From an uncultured Clostridia bacterium (GTDB lineage Bacteria; Bacillota; Clostridia; Christensenellales; Pumilibacteraceae), in NCBI GenBank assembly GCA_948440265.1, contig CAOJOK010000003.1:78483-142482 (forward strand): a stretch of DNA of 64,000 nucleotides. Reading direction: 5' to 3'. Shown here one piece after another: positions 42,871 through 52,269 of the stretch. The position numbers were made by a program, and so were the translations under genes. Each line of letters starts with the position of its first letter. The first letter of the stretch is position 1. Below the pieces are notes generated by a model. That model was given only the letters and a program-made list of their open reading frames with translations. It did not search any database and had not been told where the DNA came from.

Positions 42871-43374
42871 TTAAACGCTTGCCGCCGCCAACGCCGCCGA
42901 CGCCGCTTCGCAGACGGGCAGGCTCTTTGTTTCACGCTCTCTCGTCTTGGCGCGTTTCAGTCTTGCGTAGGTTCTGGCAAACAGCGGTATGTCCGCATAT
43001 TCGCGGCGCATTTTTTCTCCGTCGTAACCCAAGCCCGACAGCGTTTTCGCCGCCGAGCGCAACAGGCGTTTGAGTATGCGGTGGACTTTGACGCGCGAGC
43101 AGCCTTCGCTCTCGGCTATTTCCGCCGCGGAACGGGTTAGATAGGACGTCAGATACCTTTCGTCTTCGCCCATCTTACAGCTTATTCTGTCGCACAGCAC
43201 TTTGGCGTTGACCGCTCTGCGCTTCAAGTCGTTTATCTCGTTCATTCTCTGCACCACGGCATAGACGTCGTCCGTCATATTCAGCGATTCGGTTTCCGCG
43301 CGCTTTTCGTACATTCTTGCCATACTGCCGAACTTGGGGCGCAGTGCAAGCAACGTGAGTATCCATATTTCCAT
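42871..43374 (-). CDS. Sigma-70 region 4-like phage regulator
   Basis: 167 residues. Begins MEIWILTLLALRPKFGSMARMYEKRA, then a helical middle and a helix-turn-helix RSAAEIAESEGCSRVKVHRILKRLLRSAA, followed by GYDGEKMRREY. This resembles small sigma-like or ArpU-type proteins near terminase genes that switch on late genes. ATG 43374 follows AAGGAGG. Likely the activator of the structural operon; no promoter motif for it could be defined. Confidence 0.7.
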   Translation of the reverse strand: MEIWILTLLALRPKFGSMARMYEKRAETESLNMTDDVYAVVQRMNEINDLKRRAVNAKVLCDRISCKMGEDERYLTSYLTRSAAEIAESEGCSRVKVHRILKRLLRSAAKTLSGLGYDGEKMRREYADIPLFARTYARLKRAKTRERETKSLPVCEAASAALAAASV

Positions 43375-43502
43375 TTTTTTAAAGCCTCCTTGTCCCTACT
43401 CTCTCCCCAAAAGATTTCGGGCGTTTAAATTGATATGATATGAAAGGGCGTAAAACTTCAAGTTCCCATAACTTTGTCTTACGCACATATAATAACACAA
43501 AA

Positions 43503-43525
43503 AGAGTGACAATGCCTGTCACTCT
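43503..43525. terminator. Bidirectional terminator between icd and the phage module
   Basis: AGAGTGACA / TGTCACTCT, nine perfect pairs, five-base loop; T-runs on both strands. Terminates icd on the minus strand and marks the edge of the phage region. Confidence 0.92.
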
Positions 43526-43559
43526 CTTTTTTTTGTTTCAAATTTTTTTTCGATTTTTT

Positions 43560-44762
43560 TCAGTCTTTCATATAGCTTGCGATTTTTTCCAGAAACGCGA
43601 ACGAGTCCAGCTTCACGGGTTTATTCTTTCCCTTATATATTCCCGTCAAATCGCCCGTCATAAAGCCGTCCGCAATGCAGTCGGTCGTTGCCTTTTCCAG
43701 ACGCTCGGCAAAGTCAAAAAGCGGCTTATTGTTTTCCGTCTGCGCTCTCTTTTTCAGCGCGCCGCTCCAGGCGAATATCGTGGCTACGGAGTTGGTGGAA
43801 GTGGTTTCGCCGTTTAGATATTTATAATAATGTCTTGTGACGGTGCCGTGCGCCGCTTCGTATTCGAAACAGCCGTCGGGCGAAACCAGCACCGACGTCA
43901 TCATTGCCAGCGAGCCGAAAGCCGTCGCCACCATATCGCTCATAACGTCGCCGTCGTAATTTTTCAGCGCCCAGATAAAGCCGCCTTCGCTTCTAATCAC
44001 TCTTGCCACGGAGTCGTCTATCAAGGAGTATTCGTATTTTAGTCCCTGTTTTTCGAACCTGTCCTTATATTCTTCGAACACTTCGGCAAACAGCGCCTTG
44101 AATCTGCCGTCGTAAAGTTTGGATATGGTATCCTTGGTTGCAAACCACACGTCCTGTTTCGTGTCCAGAGCATAGTTGAAGCAGGAGCGCGCAAACGCTT
44201 TTATGGACTTGTCCGTGTTGTAAAGTCCCTGCACGACGCCGCCGCCGTCGAACTCGAATATTGTCTTATTGACCTTATTTCCGTCCTTATCCGTCACGAC
44301 GAGTTCCGCCTTGGCTCCGCCGTCCACGACGAGTTCCTTATTCTTGTACACGTCGCCGTATGCGTGGCGCGCGACGGTTATGGGCTTTTTCCAGCCGCCC
44401 ACATACGGCGTTATGCCCTTGACTATTATCGGAGAGCGGAACACGGTGCCGTCCAAAGCCGCCCTTATCGTGCCGTTGGGCGACGCCCACATCTCGGACA
44501 GGTTATACTCCTGCACTCTCTGCGCGTTCGGCGTTATCGTGGCGCACTTGACACCGACTCCGTGTTTTTTTACGGCGGCGGCGGCACGGTGCGTGACTTC
44601 GTCTTTCGTCCTTTCGCGCTCTTTCAGTCCCAAATCGTAGAACTCCGTGTTCAAATCGAGATAGGGTTCGAGCAGTATTTCCTTTATTTTGTCCCACAGC
44701 ACGCGCGTCATTTCGTCGCCCTGCATTTCCACTATCGGCTCGCGCCAGCTTATTTTCGACAT
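43560..44762 (-). CDS. icd: NADP-dependent isocitrate dehydrogenase, eukaryotic-type subfamily
   Basis: Oxidises isocitrate to 2-oxoglutarate, supplying glutamate precursors and NADPH. 400 residues. MQGDEMTRVLWD, NGTIRAALDGTVFRSPI and the YEYSLIDDSVARVI region identify the homodimeric IDH1/IDH2-like subfamily rather than the E. coli type. ATG 44762 follows GGAGGCAACA. Monocistronic: its own promoter and terminator. No citrate synthase or aconitase in the window. Confidence 0.95.
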   Translation of the reverse strand: MSKISWREPIVEMQGDEMTRVLWDKIKEILLEPYLDLNTEFYDLGLKERERTKDEVTHRAAAAVKKHGVGVKCATITPNAQRVQEYNLSEMWASPNGTIRAALDGTVFRSPIIVKGITPYVGGWKKPITVARHAYGDVYKNKELVVDGGAKAELVVTDKDGNKVNKTIFEFDGGGVVQGLYNTDKSIKAFARSCFNYALDTKQDVWFATKDTISKLYDGRFKALFAEVFEEYKDRFEKQGLKYEYSLIDDSVARVIRSEGGFIWALKNYDGDVMSDMVATAFGSLAMMTSVLVSPDGCFEYEAAHGTVTRHYYKYLNGETTSTNSVATIFAWSGALKKRAQTENNKPLFDFAERLEKATTDCIADGFMTGDLTGIYKGKNKPVKLDSFAFLEKIASYMKD

Positions 44763-44800
44763 TGTTGCCTCCGACTGTTTTTGAAAGTATTATATCGTTT

Positions 44801-44829
44801 ATTATAGCACAGTTTATTCGGAAAAGCAA
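44801..44829 (-). promoter_or_regulatory. Promoter of icd
   Basis: TTGCTT (44824-44829), 17 bp, TATAAT (44801-44806) with extended TG. Confidence 0.8.
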
Positions 44830-44869
44830 TCGTATCGGGGTGCGCGTTTTAATGGGGCGCAGAGGGCTG

Positions 44870-45388
44870 ACGGGAAATGAGAGAAAGACAAGGAAAACGG
44901 GGGTTTTGTGGTAGGAGTTTGTAATCGCTTTGATGCAGGGGATTTCTCCGCTTCGCATACTTCGTATGCTTCGGTCGAAATGACATTAAATAAATAGAGA
45001 AATGACAAGGAAATTGCGTGCAGAAAGAGAGTGCGTGAAAAGTACAGAGTGTCCTGACGGCGCAGTCGCGCAAAAGACAAGGCAAACGAGCATTTGCGAA
45101 AGGGCGTGTACTTTGATGTACTCGCCCCGAGCAAATGTGAAGTTTAACGCAGTGTTTTGCGATGAATGTGACGTCAGGCTGACGGCATAGAAACGAGCAG
45201 TTCAAGGAAGTCCGAGCGGCTTTCGACGGGAGCGTACTTTGCGTACGTGACCGAGAAAGCGCGAAGGCTGACGCAGAAATACGAAGTTTATATGCTCGTC
45301 AGCAGGGGATTTCTCCGCTTCGCGCGCTTAAAAGCGCGCTTCGGTCGAAATGACATTGGAAAAAGGTGCAAAGTTTATATGCCGTCAG
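44870..45388. repeat. Dispersed repeat block D between icd and ddl
   Basis: Type I hairpins at 44932-44985 (arms GCATAC/GTATGC) and 45302-45355 (GCGCGC arms). Two type II units head to tail: 45054-45177 (CATTTGC/GCAAATG outer, GGGCG/CGCCC middle) and 45179-45302 (GCTTTC/GAAAGC outer, CGTAC/GTACG tip). A type II tail fragment 45368-45388 ends 4 bp beyond the ddl stop. No gene seen in this 630-bp gap. Confidence 0.9.
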
Positions 45389-45391
45389 GAA

Positions 45392-46489
45392 TTAGGATTT
45401 TATGCCGTTCGACTTAACTCTCTTCCCGAAAGTATGCGTCAGGGCGTTTTTGTTTGCCGTGCGGTTTTTTGCTATTTCGACAAGGCGTTCGGTGAGTGTT
45501 TTCAAATCGTATATACCTGCGAAAAGGTAGTACGCGAGCGAACCCGGGACGGTGTTTATTTCGTTGACGTAAATTTCGCCGTCCTTTATGAGAAAGTCCA
45601 CTCTCGCCACGCCGTCGCACCGCACGGCTTTGAACGCCGCCGCGGTCAGCTCCTTTATCCGCTCCGTTAGTTTTTCGTCTATGTCCGCAGGCATCCTGCG
45701 CTTTGTTTCTTCCTTGCCCTTACCGCCGCCGAGATATTTGTCTTCATAGCTTAAAAACTCCGTCCAGCCTATCGGCTGTTCGGTCTGCGACACTTCCACG
45801 CCCTTATCGCACTCGCCTATCGCGGCGCAGTTGACTTCTATAAAGTCTTCCAGAGCCTGCTCCACTATTACCCTGTTATCGAAAGCGAACGCCGCTCTCA
45901 TACCGCCAAAGAGTTCTTCAAAGCTATGCGCCACCTTTATGCCTATACTGCTTCCGAGATTTACGGGTTTTACAATCAGCGGAAAGGCAAAGTCCTTTTT
46001 CAGCGTTTCGGCAAACGCGTACGTTTCGTCGAAAAACTCGTCCGCTTTCACTTCTATATACTTGACGCAGGGCAAGCCCGACGCCTGAAAAAGGCGTTTC
46101 ATAATCACCTTATCCATTCCGACCGCGCTTGCCAGCACGCCGCCGCCCGTATACGGTATGCCGCTCATTTCCAGCAGTCCCTGCAGACAGCCGTCTTCGC
46201 CGTATGCGCCGTGACAGCAGTTGACTACGGCTTCCGCCGTCTTTATCCGCCTGCCCCTGTCGTCGTAAAGTCCACTGTCGTTCGGCATAAAGTGCACTCT
46301 CTTGCAGCCCTTTGCCGAAAACTTTTCAAAGGTCTTTATCTCGTCGAACCTGTCGCCGATATAGAAATCGCCCTTGCCGTCTATGTATATGCCCGTCGCC
46401 TTTTTGCCGAGCGCGTTTAAAGTCATTACGCCCGTGACTATGCTGACGTCGTGTTCGCACGAGCGTCCGCCGAAAATTACCGCTATCAT
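45392..46489 (-). CDS. ddl: D-alanine--D-alanine ligase
   Basis: ATP-grasp ligase making the D-Ala-D-Ala end of the peptidoglycan precursor. 365 residues. MIAVIFGGRSCEHDVSIVTG at the start, HGAYGEDGCLQGLLEMSGIPYTGGG, the omega loop with EDKYLGGGK (the K-Y pair favours D-Ala-D-Ala over D-Ala-D-Lac) and YVNEINTVPGSLAYYLF at the metal site. ATG 46489 follows GGAGGACGGTATT. Transcribed alone between a terminator upstream and repeat block D downstream. Confidence 0.95.
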   Translation of the reverse strand: MIAVIFGGRSCEHDVSIVTGVMTLNALGKKATGIYIDGKGDFYIGDRFDEIKTFEKFSAKGCKRVHFMPNDSGLYDDRGRRIKTAEAVVNCCHGAYGEDGCLQGLLEMSGIPYTGGGVLASAVGMDKVIMKRLFQASGLPCVKYIEVKADEFFDETYAFAETLKKDFAFPLIVKPVNLGSSIGIKVAHSFEELFGGMRAAFAFDNRVIVEQALEDFIEVNCAAIGECDKGVEVSQTEQPIGWTEFLSYEDKYLGGGKGKEETKRRMPADIDEKLTERIKELTAAAFKAVRCDGVARVDFLIKDGEIYVNEINTVPGSLAYYLFAGIYDLKTLTERLVEIAKNRTANKNALTHTFGKRVKSNGIKS

Positions 46490-46544
46490 AATACCGTCCT
46501 CCGTATCTACATTATATTACGGCGGCTTTTCAAACGTGCGGAAA

Positions 46545-46571
46545 AAAAGCGGCTTATTGTTTGCCGCTTTT
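46545..46571 (-). terminator. Terminator of the polysaccharide operon
   Basis: AAAGCGGC / GCCGCTTT stem, nine-base loop, TTTTTTT on the minus strand, just after the stop of the Wzy-GT28 gene. Confidence 0.88.
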
Positions 46572-46576
46572 CTTCG

Positions 46577-49360
46577 TTATTTTTCCCGTATCAAATTTCC
46601 GTTTTCGTCTGCCTGAAACTTTTCGCACAGCAGAGCGTACAGATAGTCGGCTATTCTCTCCGCGCCGTTGGACTCGCTCTCTTTAAGCGCGGCGCTGCGC
46701 ATTTTCTCGTATTGCTCTTTGTCGTCCAAAAGCTCGAACGCCTTTGCCACGGCTTTTTTGACGTTGAACTCCTTGACGGCGCAACCCACTTCTTCTATAT
46801 AGTATCTTGCGTTGTCGCGCTCTATCGGCGTGGCGAACATAGTCACTATTATGGGCACGCCGAAATATCTCGGCTCCGCCATACTGCTCGCGCCGCTCTT
46901 GCCGATGAACACGTCGGCGACGGCGATATATTTCAGCATATCGTTTGTGAATGCCAGATTGACGAAGTTTATATTTTCGGGAACGGTCAGGGTCTTGAAC
47001 TGCTCGTGCAGTTTTATGTTTTTGCCGCAGATTGCCACGACGTTGAGTTCTCTGTCCGTCTTCATAAGGCGGCGCACCGTCTTGCCCAGCCTGCCTGCGC
47101 CGTATCCGCCGTCCGCAAGCGTTATCGTCGGGCAGTCCTTTAAGCCGAGCGTCTTTCTCAATACGGCTTTGTCGCGCTCTATGCCGAACGCTTCGTTTCT
47201 GACTATGAACTGCGACTTGACGAGCTTCATATTCTCGAAACGCTTTTTCCTGCTTGCCTTGTCTATCGCCACCTGCGCCGGAATGAGCGTATAGTCGGCG
47301 CCCGTATCCCACAGCACGTCCATTCTCGCGTCGGGACAGTACTGCACGTTTATCGGTTTTTTCTCGATACGCGCGGCATAGTACGACGTCGCCCAATGCG
47401 TGGAGAATACGAGGTCGGCGTCCAGCGCCGTCATCTTCTGCAAGCCGTCCGCATAGGAGTCCTTTACGAACCACTGCATTATGGCTTTGAGAGAGTCGCG
47501 GCTGAACATATCCATAAGCACGAAAGACAGGCTTCCGTAGCCGCGTATTTTATTCTGTTTGCCGACCGTTTTGACGAACAGTCTTTCCAGCTTATGCATA
47601 GGTTCGGTTGCGTCTTCGCGGAAAAAGTCCTGTCTTATGACTTCGGTCGCGTTGCCGTATTTTTTTTCGAAAATCTCCGCGACGCTGTTCATCGGCACCA
47701 TATGTCCGAGACCTGCTTCCACGGCAGGAAACAGCACGCGCACCTTTTTCCTTTCGCCGCCAAAGGGCGCTGTTTCGCCTGCAGGGCGAGCGGCGACGGG
47801 CATAGCGGAAATGTCCGCAATCACATTGCTCTGTCCTTCCGCTTGCCTTTCTTCCGTTTGTGCGGGCTTTTCGGCAGGCTTTGTCTGCGTTTGCGCGGCG
47901 TTTGCCGTCGGTTTATTTTCCGCGGCGACTGCATTCGGCTCGGCGGCTTTTTCGACGGCATTCCCGTCGGCGTCTATCTTGCCCGTTTTAAACAGCAGGT
48001 CCTTTTCCGAGAATGCGAGTATGACCGCATAGAAGATTACCATATGCTGACAGCTCATAGCTATGTCGAGCAGGCTGTTTACGAGAAGGCACAGCACGGC
48101 GATACCTGCGAAGAAGCGGTCCGTTGTCGGCTTTTTGAAGAACAGTATGCCCGTCTGCACTCTGTGGAAAATGTATGTGCCCAGCCCCACTATGCCGCCC
48201 GTCGTAAGGAATTGCAGCGGCGTGTTATGCGCCCAGAAGAAGGTCTTGAAGTACGCGGCGAACTCGAACATAAGTCCCTGTCCGAATATAGGGGCTTTCA
48301 AAAAGCTTTCTAAACAGTGTTCCCAAAGTCTGAATCTGCCCCTGTCGTTGAAGCCGTTTTCTATATAGAAATTGAGTTTTTCCAGCAGCCATTCTCTGAA
48401 CAGCACGACGACGATTATCGCCGCGACGAGCAGTATGCCTGCCATTATCCACAGCTGTTTTTTGGAGCGCGCGAACAGGCAGACGAATATGCTGCCTGCG
48501 ACGAACAGCGGCAGAGCTATAATAAGCGAGCCGCGCGAAAAAGTGGCGACGACGCCGATGAGCATTGCGCTTGTGCCGAGATAGTACGGCAGGGATATTT
48601 TTTCGGTATGCGTCAGGTAGAACCCGAACGGCATTGTGAGCATAAACAGGAAGGCTATCGAATTGGACAGTCCCCACCCCAGCCAGACGAGGTCTTTATT
48701 GCCCGTCGCGCGAAGCTCGGGCAGGCGCAGATACAGCACGCCTATTTCGGCGGTTATGAGCAGTCCCATTGCGAAAAATATGAACGCAAGGTAGCGCATA
48801 GAAAAGCCTTTCTTCCACTTGATTGTGTGGAATATGAACAGATACACCCCGAAGTACAGCGCGCCGAACAAAAGTCCGAGCGGCAGATTAAGCCAATTGT
48901 AATTCCCCGAAAAGAAACCGTTGGTGACAAAGCCGAGCGCCAATGCCGCAAGTCCCGACATCAGAAAGGTGCGCTTTTTGAAGCTTATATACTGCTTATA
49001 CCATACAAGATGAAACACGAGTGCGGCGACCACCAGGACGACGATTACCGCGCAGTTGATTAAGAAATAGGGCTGCAGTAACATTCCCGTCTGTGCGGAG
49101 CTCGTCGCGCCGTTTTGGCGGGATACGGCAAACAGCAGTAAAAATGCGCAGGGCAGAAACGGGGTCGTGTCTTCGTGAAACACGAGCGTGAAAATGCTTA
49201 TTGCGCCGATTGTCCAGAACGCGAACAGTTCCAGCCCGAAAGTATGCGACAGAAAGGAGATTGCGGCGATGAGCGCGATGAAATACGGCGTGCGCTGAAA
49301 GGCGCAAACCTTTTGCATTATCGCATTCCGACTTATCTTTTCCGACAACTCCCGCACCAT
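46577..49360 (-). CDS. Fused Wzy/O-antigen-ligase-like polymerase and GT28-type glycosyltransferase
   Basis: 927 residues in two parts. Residues ~20-460 form about twelve membrane helices with ATFSRGSLIIALPLFV and GRFRLWEHCLESFLKAPIFGQG...HNTPLQFLTTGG, the Wzy_C / O-antigen ligase pattern. A Pro/Ala/Thr-rich linker (~465-535) leads to a cytosolic glycosyltransferase (~540-920): PAVEAGLGHMVPMNSVAEIF, ...NVQYCPDARMDVLWDTGADYTLIP and FIGKSGASSMAEPRYFGVPII, as in MurG and MGDG-synthase families. Third gene of a CapD-UppP-Wzy operon. The fusion is unusual and one frame spans both halves. It may couple glycosylation of a lipid carrier to polymerisation. Confidence 0.85.
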   Translation of the reverse strand: MVRELSEKISRNAIMQKVCAFQRTPYFIALIAAISFLSHTFGLELFAFWTIGAISIFTLVFHEDTTPFLPCAFLLLFAVSRQNGATSSAQTGMLLQPYFLINCAVIVVLVVAALVFHLVWYKQYISFKKRTFLMSGLAALALGFVTNGFFSGNYNWLNLPLGLLFGALYFGVYLFIFHTIKWKKGFSMRYLAFIFFAMGLLITAEIGVLYLRLPELRATGNKDLVWLGWGLSNSIAFLFMLTMPFGFYLTHTEKISLPYYLGTSAMLIGVVATFSRGSLIIALPLFVAGSIFVCLFARSKKQLWIMAGILLVAAIIVVVLFREWLLEKLNFYIENGFNDRGRFRLWEHCLESFLKAPIFGQGLMFEFAAYFKTFFWAHNTPLQFLTTGGIVGLGTYIFHRVQTGILFFKKPTTDRFFAGIAVLCLLVNSLLDIAMSCQHMVIFYAVILAFSEKDLLFKTGKIDADGNAVEKAAEPNAVAAENKPTANAAQTQTKPAEKPAQTEERQAEGQSNVIADISAMPVAARPAGETAPFGGERKKVRVLFPAVEAGLGHMVPMNSVAEIFEKKYGNATEVIRQDFFREDATEPMHKLERLFVKTVGKQNKIRGYGSLSFVLMDMFSRDSLKAIMQWFVKDSYADGLQKMTALDADLVFSTHWATSYYAARIEKKPINVQYCPDARMDVLWDTGADYTLIPAQVAIDKASRKKRFENMKLVKSQFIVRNEAFGIERDKAVLRKTLGLKDCPTITLADGGYGAGRLGKTVRRLMKTDRELNVVAICGKNIKLHEQFKTLTVPENINFVNLAFTNDMLKYIAVADVFIGKSGASSMAEPRYFGVPIIVTMFATPIERDNARYYIEEVGCAVKEFNVKKAVAKAFELLDDKEQYEKMRSAALKESESNGAERIADYLYALLCEKFQADENGNLIREK

Positions 49361-49367
49361 CTATAAC

Positions 49368-50147
49368 CTATACTCCGAGAAAAAAGAACACGAACGACAG
49401 CACGCTGACGACGAGCAGATACAGCGAAAACCACTTATAGTCGGCTTTCTTTATCAAGTGCATCATCAGCTTTATCGCAAAAAATCCGCTTAAAAACGAC
49501 GCGACCATTCCGCCTGCTATGCAGTACCAGGGCACTGCCGCGCCCGACGCGGGGTCTCTTATCAAATCTATTACCTGCAAGAGCGCGCCGCCAAGAATTA
49601 CGGGTATGCTCATAAAGAACGAGAACTTTGCCACTTCTTCCCTGTTCGTGCCTGCGACCGTTCCGCCGAATATCGTCGAGCCGCTTCTCGATATGCCCGG
49701 GAAAACGGCTATGCCCTGCATTACGCCCATAAACAGCGCGGTCTTTATCGTGAAAGGCTTTGGCTCCTTCGTCCTTTTTCCTATGATTTCCGTCACGAAC
49801 ATAAGCACCGCCGTGAACAGGAAAAAGAAACAGATATATTTCGCGCCCGCAAAAAACGATTCTATCTGCGAGTTGAACAGCAGTCCCACGATTATCGCAG
49901 GTATGGACGCAAGCAGAATGTAGCCTATCGTCTTGAACGGCGGCTTGAACATCGCGATTATATCCTTGAAAAATACGATTATGACCGCCATTACCGTGCC
50001 GACGTGAAGCAGCATATCGAAAAGCAGATAGTCGCCCGATATGCCCATTATTTCGCGTGCAAGCACGAGATGTCCGCTGCTGGACACGGGGAGAAATTCC
50101 GCCAGGCCCTGAATAAGCCCTAAAATCAAAGATTGCCAAAACCTCAT
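49368..50147 (-). CDS. uppP: Undecaprenyl-diphosphatase
   Basis: Recycles undecaprenyl pyrophosphate to the monophosphate carrier. 259 residues, about eight membrane helices. GLAEFLPVSSSGHLVLAR and PGISRSGSTIFGGTVAG are the two catalytic signatures of the BacA/UppP family. ATG 50147 overlaps the CapD-like stop (ATGA), and the Wzy-GT28 gene starts 7 bp after its own stop, so it serves this polysaccharide operon directly. Confers bacitracin tolerance in other bacteria. Confidence 0.96.
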   Translation of the reverse strand: MRFWQSLILGLIQGLAEFLPVSSSGHLVLAREIMGISGDYLLFDMLLHVGTVMAVIIVFFKDIIAMFKPPFKTIGYILLASIPAIIVGLLFNSQIESFFAGAKYICFFFLFTAVLMFVTEIIGKRTKEPKPFTIKTALFMGVMQGIAVFPGISRSGSTIFGGTVAGTNREEVAKFSFFMSIPVILGGALLQVIDLIRDPASGAAVPWYCIAGGMVASFLSGFFAIKLMMHLIKKADYKWFSLYLLVVSVLSFVFFFLGV

Positions 50148-52195
50148 TGCGCGCTCTCTCCCGCTACCGCTTCCGAGGCGTTTTGTATCTGCGGCTGTTC
50201 GCTTTGCGGCAACGGCGCTTGCTCCGTTTCGCTTAAATCTTTTTCTTCCGCCTTTTTGAGTTCTTCGAGCTGTTTTATTCTGTCGGCTTTCGCCTTTTCG
50301 CGCGTCTTGTCGGGGACTATTTCGAACATAAGCTTTTCCGTCATTTCGGGGTCTTCCGCGACTGCGGCGGCTTTTAATTCTTCCAGCTTTTTGGCGAACT
50401 TCTTTTCGTTTACTTCTTCCATACGCGTGACGAATATGCCTTCGTGCGCGGTGCCGTCCACCATTTCTTTATCGTAGCGCAGTTCCTCGAACAGTTTTTC
50501 GCCGGGGCGCAGTCCCGTCACTTTTATTTCGATATCGCGTTCCGGCTTCAAGCCGTTTATCCTTATGAGGTCGCAGGCAAGGTCGTAAATGAATACGGGC
50601 TCTCCCATATCCAGCACGAAAATCTCGCCGCTGTCGGCGAACGCGCCCGTTTGCAGTACGAGCCGCACCGCTTCGGGTATGGTCATAAAGTAGCGCTTTA
50701 TGTTTCTGTCCGTCAGCGTTATCGGTCCGCCCTCTTTTATCTGTTTCATAAATATGGGTATGACGCTGCCGTTGGAGCCGAGCACGTTTCCGAAGCGCAC
50801 CGCCGCCATTTTCATTTTACCCGATTTGCCTTTGGTCTGCACGCACATCTCGGCAATACGCTTGCTTGCGCCCATTATGTTTGCCGGATTGACCGCCTTG
50901 TCCGTGGAAATCAGCACGAACTTTTCCACGCCCGATTCCATTGACTGTTCTATTACGTTGAGCGTGCCGAACACGTTGTTTTTGACCGCTTCCGTCGCGC
51001 TTATTTCCATCATAGGAACGTGCTTGTATGCGGCGGCGTGGAATACGATTTGCGGCTTATACTTTTCGAAAGTTTCTTTCAGTTTGTCCCTTTCGCGCAC
51101 CGTACCCATAACGAGCGTATATCTCGACGTGTCGTACGTTTTGGAAAACTCCTGATTGAGTTCGAACATTCCGTTTTCGTGCATATCGAATATGACAAGG
51201 TGTTTGCAACCGAAGTTCAGCGCCTGTCTGCAAAGCTCCGAGCCTATCGAGCCTGCGCCGCCCGTCACGCAGACGACCTTGTCTTTGACGGCGACGTCGA
51301 TAAGTTCCTTTTTCACCTTGAACTCGTCTCTGCCCAAAAGCTCCTCTATCTTTATATCGCGCAACGACAGCGTGGACAGCGGCATATTGCCTGCGTCCGC
51401 CATTGCCGGCATTATCTTTATGGGCAGATTGACCGCCTTGCAACGCGTGTATATGTCTTTAAGCTGAACTTTGGATATGTTCTGTATTGCTATTACTATG
51501 ACTTCGGCTTTGGTGGCTTCGACCACTTTTTCTATGGAGTCGATATTGCCTTCCACCTTTATGCCGTATATCTTCATATTCAGTTTTTCGGGGTCGTCGT
51601 CCAAAAGCGCGACGGGAGTGTAGCCCTCGTCGGGGTTATTGATAAAGCGGTTTATGACGAGCGAACCAGTAAAGCCTGCGCCTATGACCACCGCGCGCTT
51701 GGCTCCGTCGGGATTCTTTATCGTGATGCGGTTGCGAATGTGGCGCATATAGTGGATTATGCCGTAGAAAAAGCGCATTGCTCCGCTTAATATCGCGCTG
51801 AAAAGCAGGTAGTCCAATATAAGCGGCACCCAGACCTGCACGTCGAACGCGAAGTTCATTACGTGCTTGAAAATGAACAGCACGACGAACGCCACGATGT
51901 ACGCCATTAAAAACTTGAAAAACTCCACCCTGCCCGCGTATTTCCAGACAGTATTGTACGAGTCGAAAAACAGCAGCATTGCAAGCACCACTGCCACCGA
52001 TACGGCGGCGATTGCTATTTCGTGTTCCAGATAACCCGTGGGCGCGTCCACGGCAAAATACATAATCGTCCTTGCCAGCCAATAGGAAAAGACGGCGAAC
52101 AGTAGGTCTCCGACAAATATTATTATGAAACTGCGGTATTTGCCGCCGCTCTTTTTAAGTTTTTCGTCCGCGTCGCCGCGCTTCTTTTTGCTCAT
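50144..52195 (-). CDS. Membrane UDP-sugar 4,6-dehydratase/epimerase of the CapD/PglF/WbpM family
   Basis: 683 residues from ATG 52195 (GGAGA upstream). Four membrane helices, then a first Rossmann domain (VVIGAGFTGSLVINRFI), then the catalytic short-chain dehydratase domain: VCVTGGAGSIGSELCRQ cofactor loop, STDKAVNPANIMGASKRIAE active site and RFGNVLGSNGSVIP. The last ~70 residues are a Glu/Ala/Gln/Pro-rich extension not found in most homologues. Makes a 4-keto-6-deoxy UDP-sugar used to start a surface polysaccharide. First gene of the operon. Confidence 0.93.
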   Translation of the reverse strand: MSKKKRGDADEKLKKSGGKYRSFIIIFVGDLLFAVFSYWLARTIMYFAVDAPTGYLEHEIAIAAVSVAVVLAMLLFFDSYNTVWKYAGRVEFFKFLMAYIVAFVVLFIFKHVMNFAFDVQVWVPLILDYLLFSAILSGAMRFFYGIIHYMRHIRNRITIKNPDGAKRAVVIGAGFTGSLVINRFINNPDEGYTPVALLDDDPEKLNMKIYGIKVEGNIDSIEKVVEATKAEVIVIAIQNISKVQLKDIYTRCKAVNLPIKIMPAMADAGNMPLSTLSLRDIKIEELLGRDEFKVKKELIDVAVKDKVVCVTGGAGSIGSELCRQALNFGCKHLVIFDMHENGMFELNQEFSKTYDTSRYTLVMGTVRERDKLKETFEKYKPQIVFHAAAYKHVPMMEISATEAVKNNVFGTLNVIEQSMESGVEKFVLISTDKAVNPANIMGASKRIAEMCVQTKGKSGKMKMAAVRFGNVLGSNGSVIPIFMKQIKEGGPITLTDRNIKRYFMTIPEAVRLVLQTGAFADSGEIFVLDMGEPVFIYDLACDLIRINGLKPERDIEIKVTGLRPGEKLFEELRYDKEMVDGTAHEGIFVTRMEEVNEKKFAKKLEELKAAAVAEDPEMTEKLMFEIVPDKTREKAKADRIKQLEELKKAEEKDLSETEQAPLPQSEQPQIQNASEAVAGESAQ

Positions 52196-52269
52196 TCGTG
52201 TTTGTCTCCGGTCGGTAAATCGGGCGCTTAAAAGGCATACTGTAAACAATTTCACAGCTATCCTATACT

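Larger units (their letters stand above)
29954..43374 (-). mobile_element. Podovirus-like virion module (prophage remnant or domesticated element)
   Basis: About 13.4 kb in packaging-to-lysis order: sigma-like factor, large terminase, small terminase-like protein, zinc-finger protein, portal, scaffold-like protein, major capsid, a repeat block, small adaptor, connector, stabilisation-type tail protein, two large unknowns, a small ORF, a coiled-coil protein and holin. Absent: integrase, repressor, replication genes, tape measure, endolysin, attachment sites. Every frame recognised is intact. The short tail set and ~630-residue portal point to a podovirus. It could be a decayed prophage or a retained particle-forming element. 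Confidence 0.8.
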
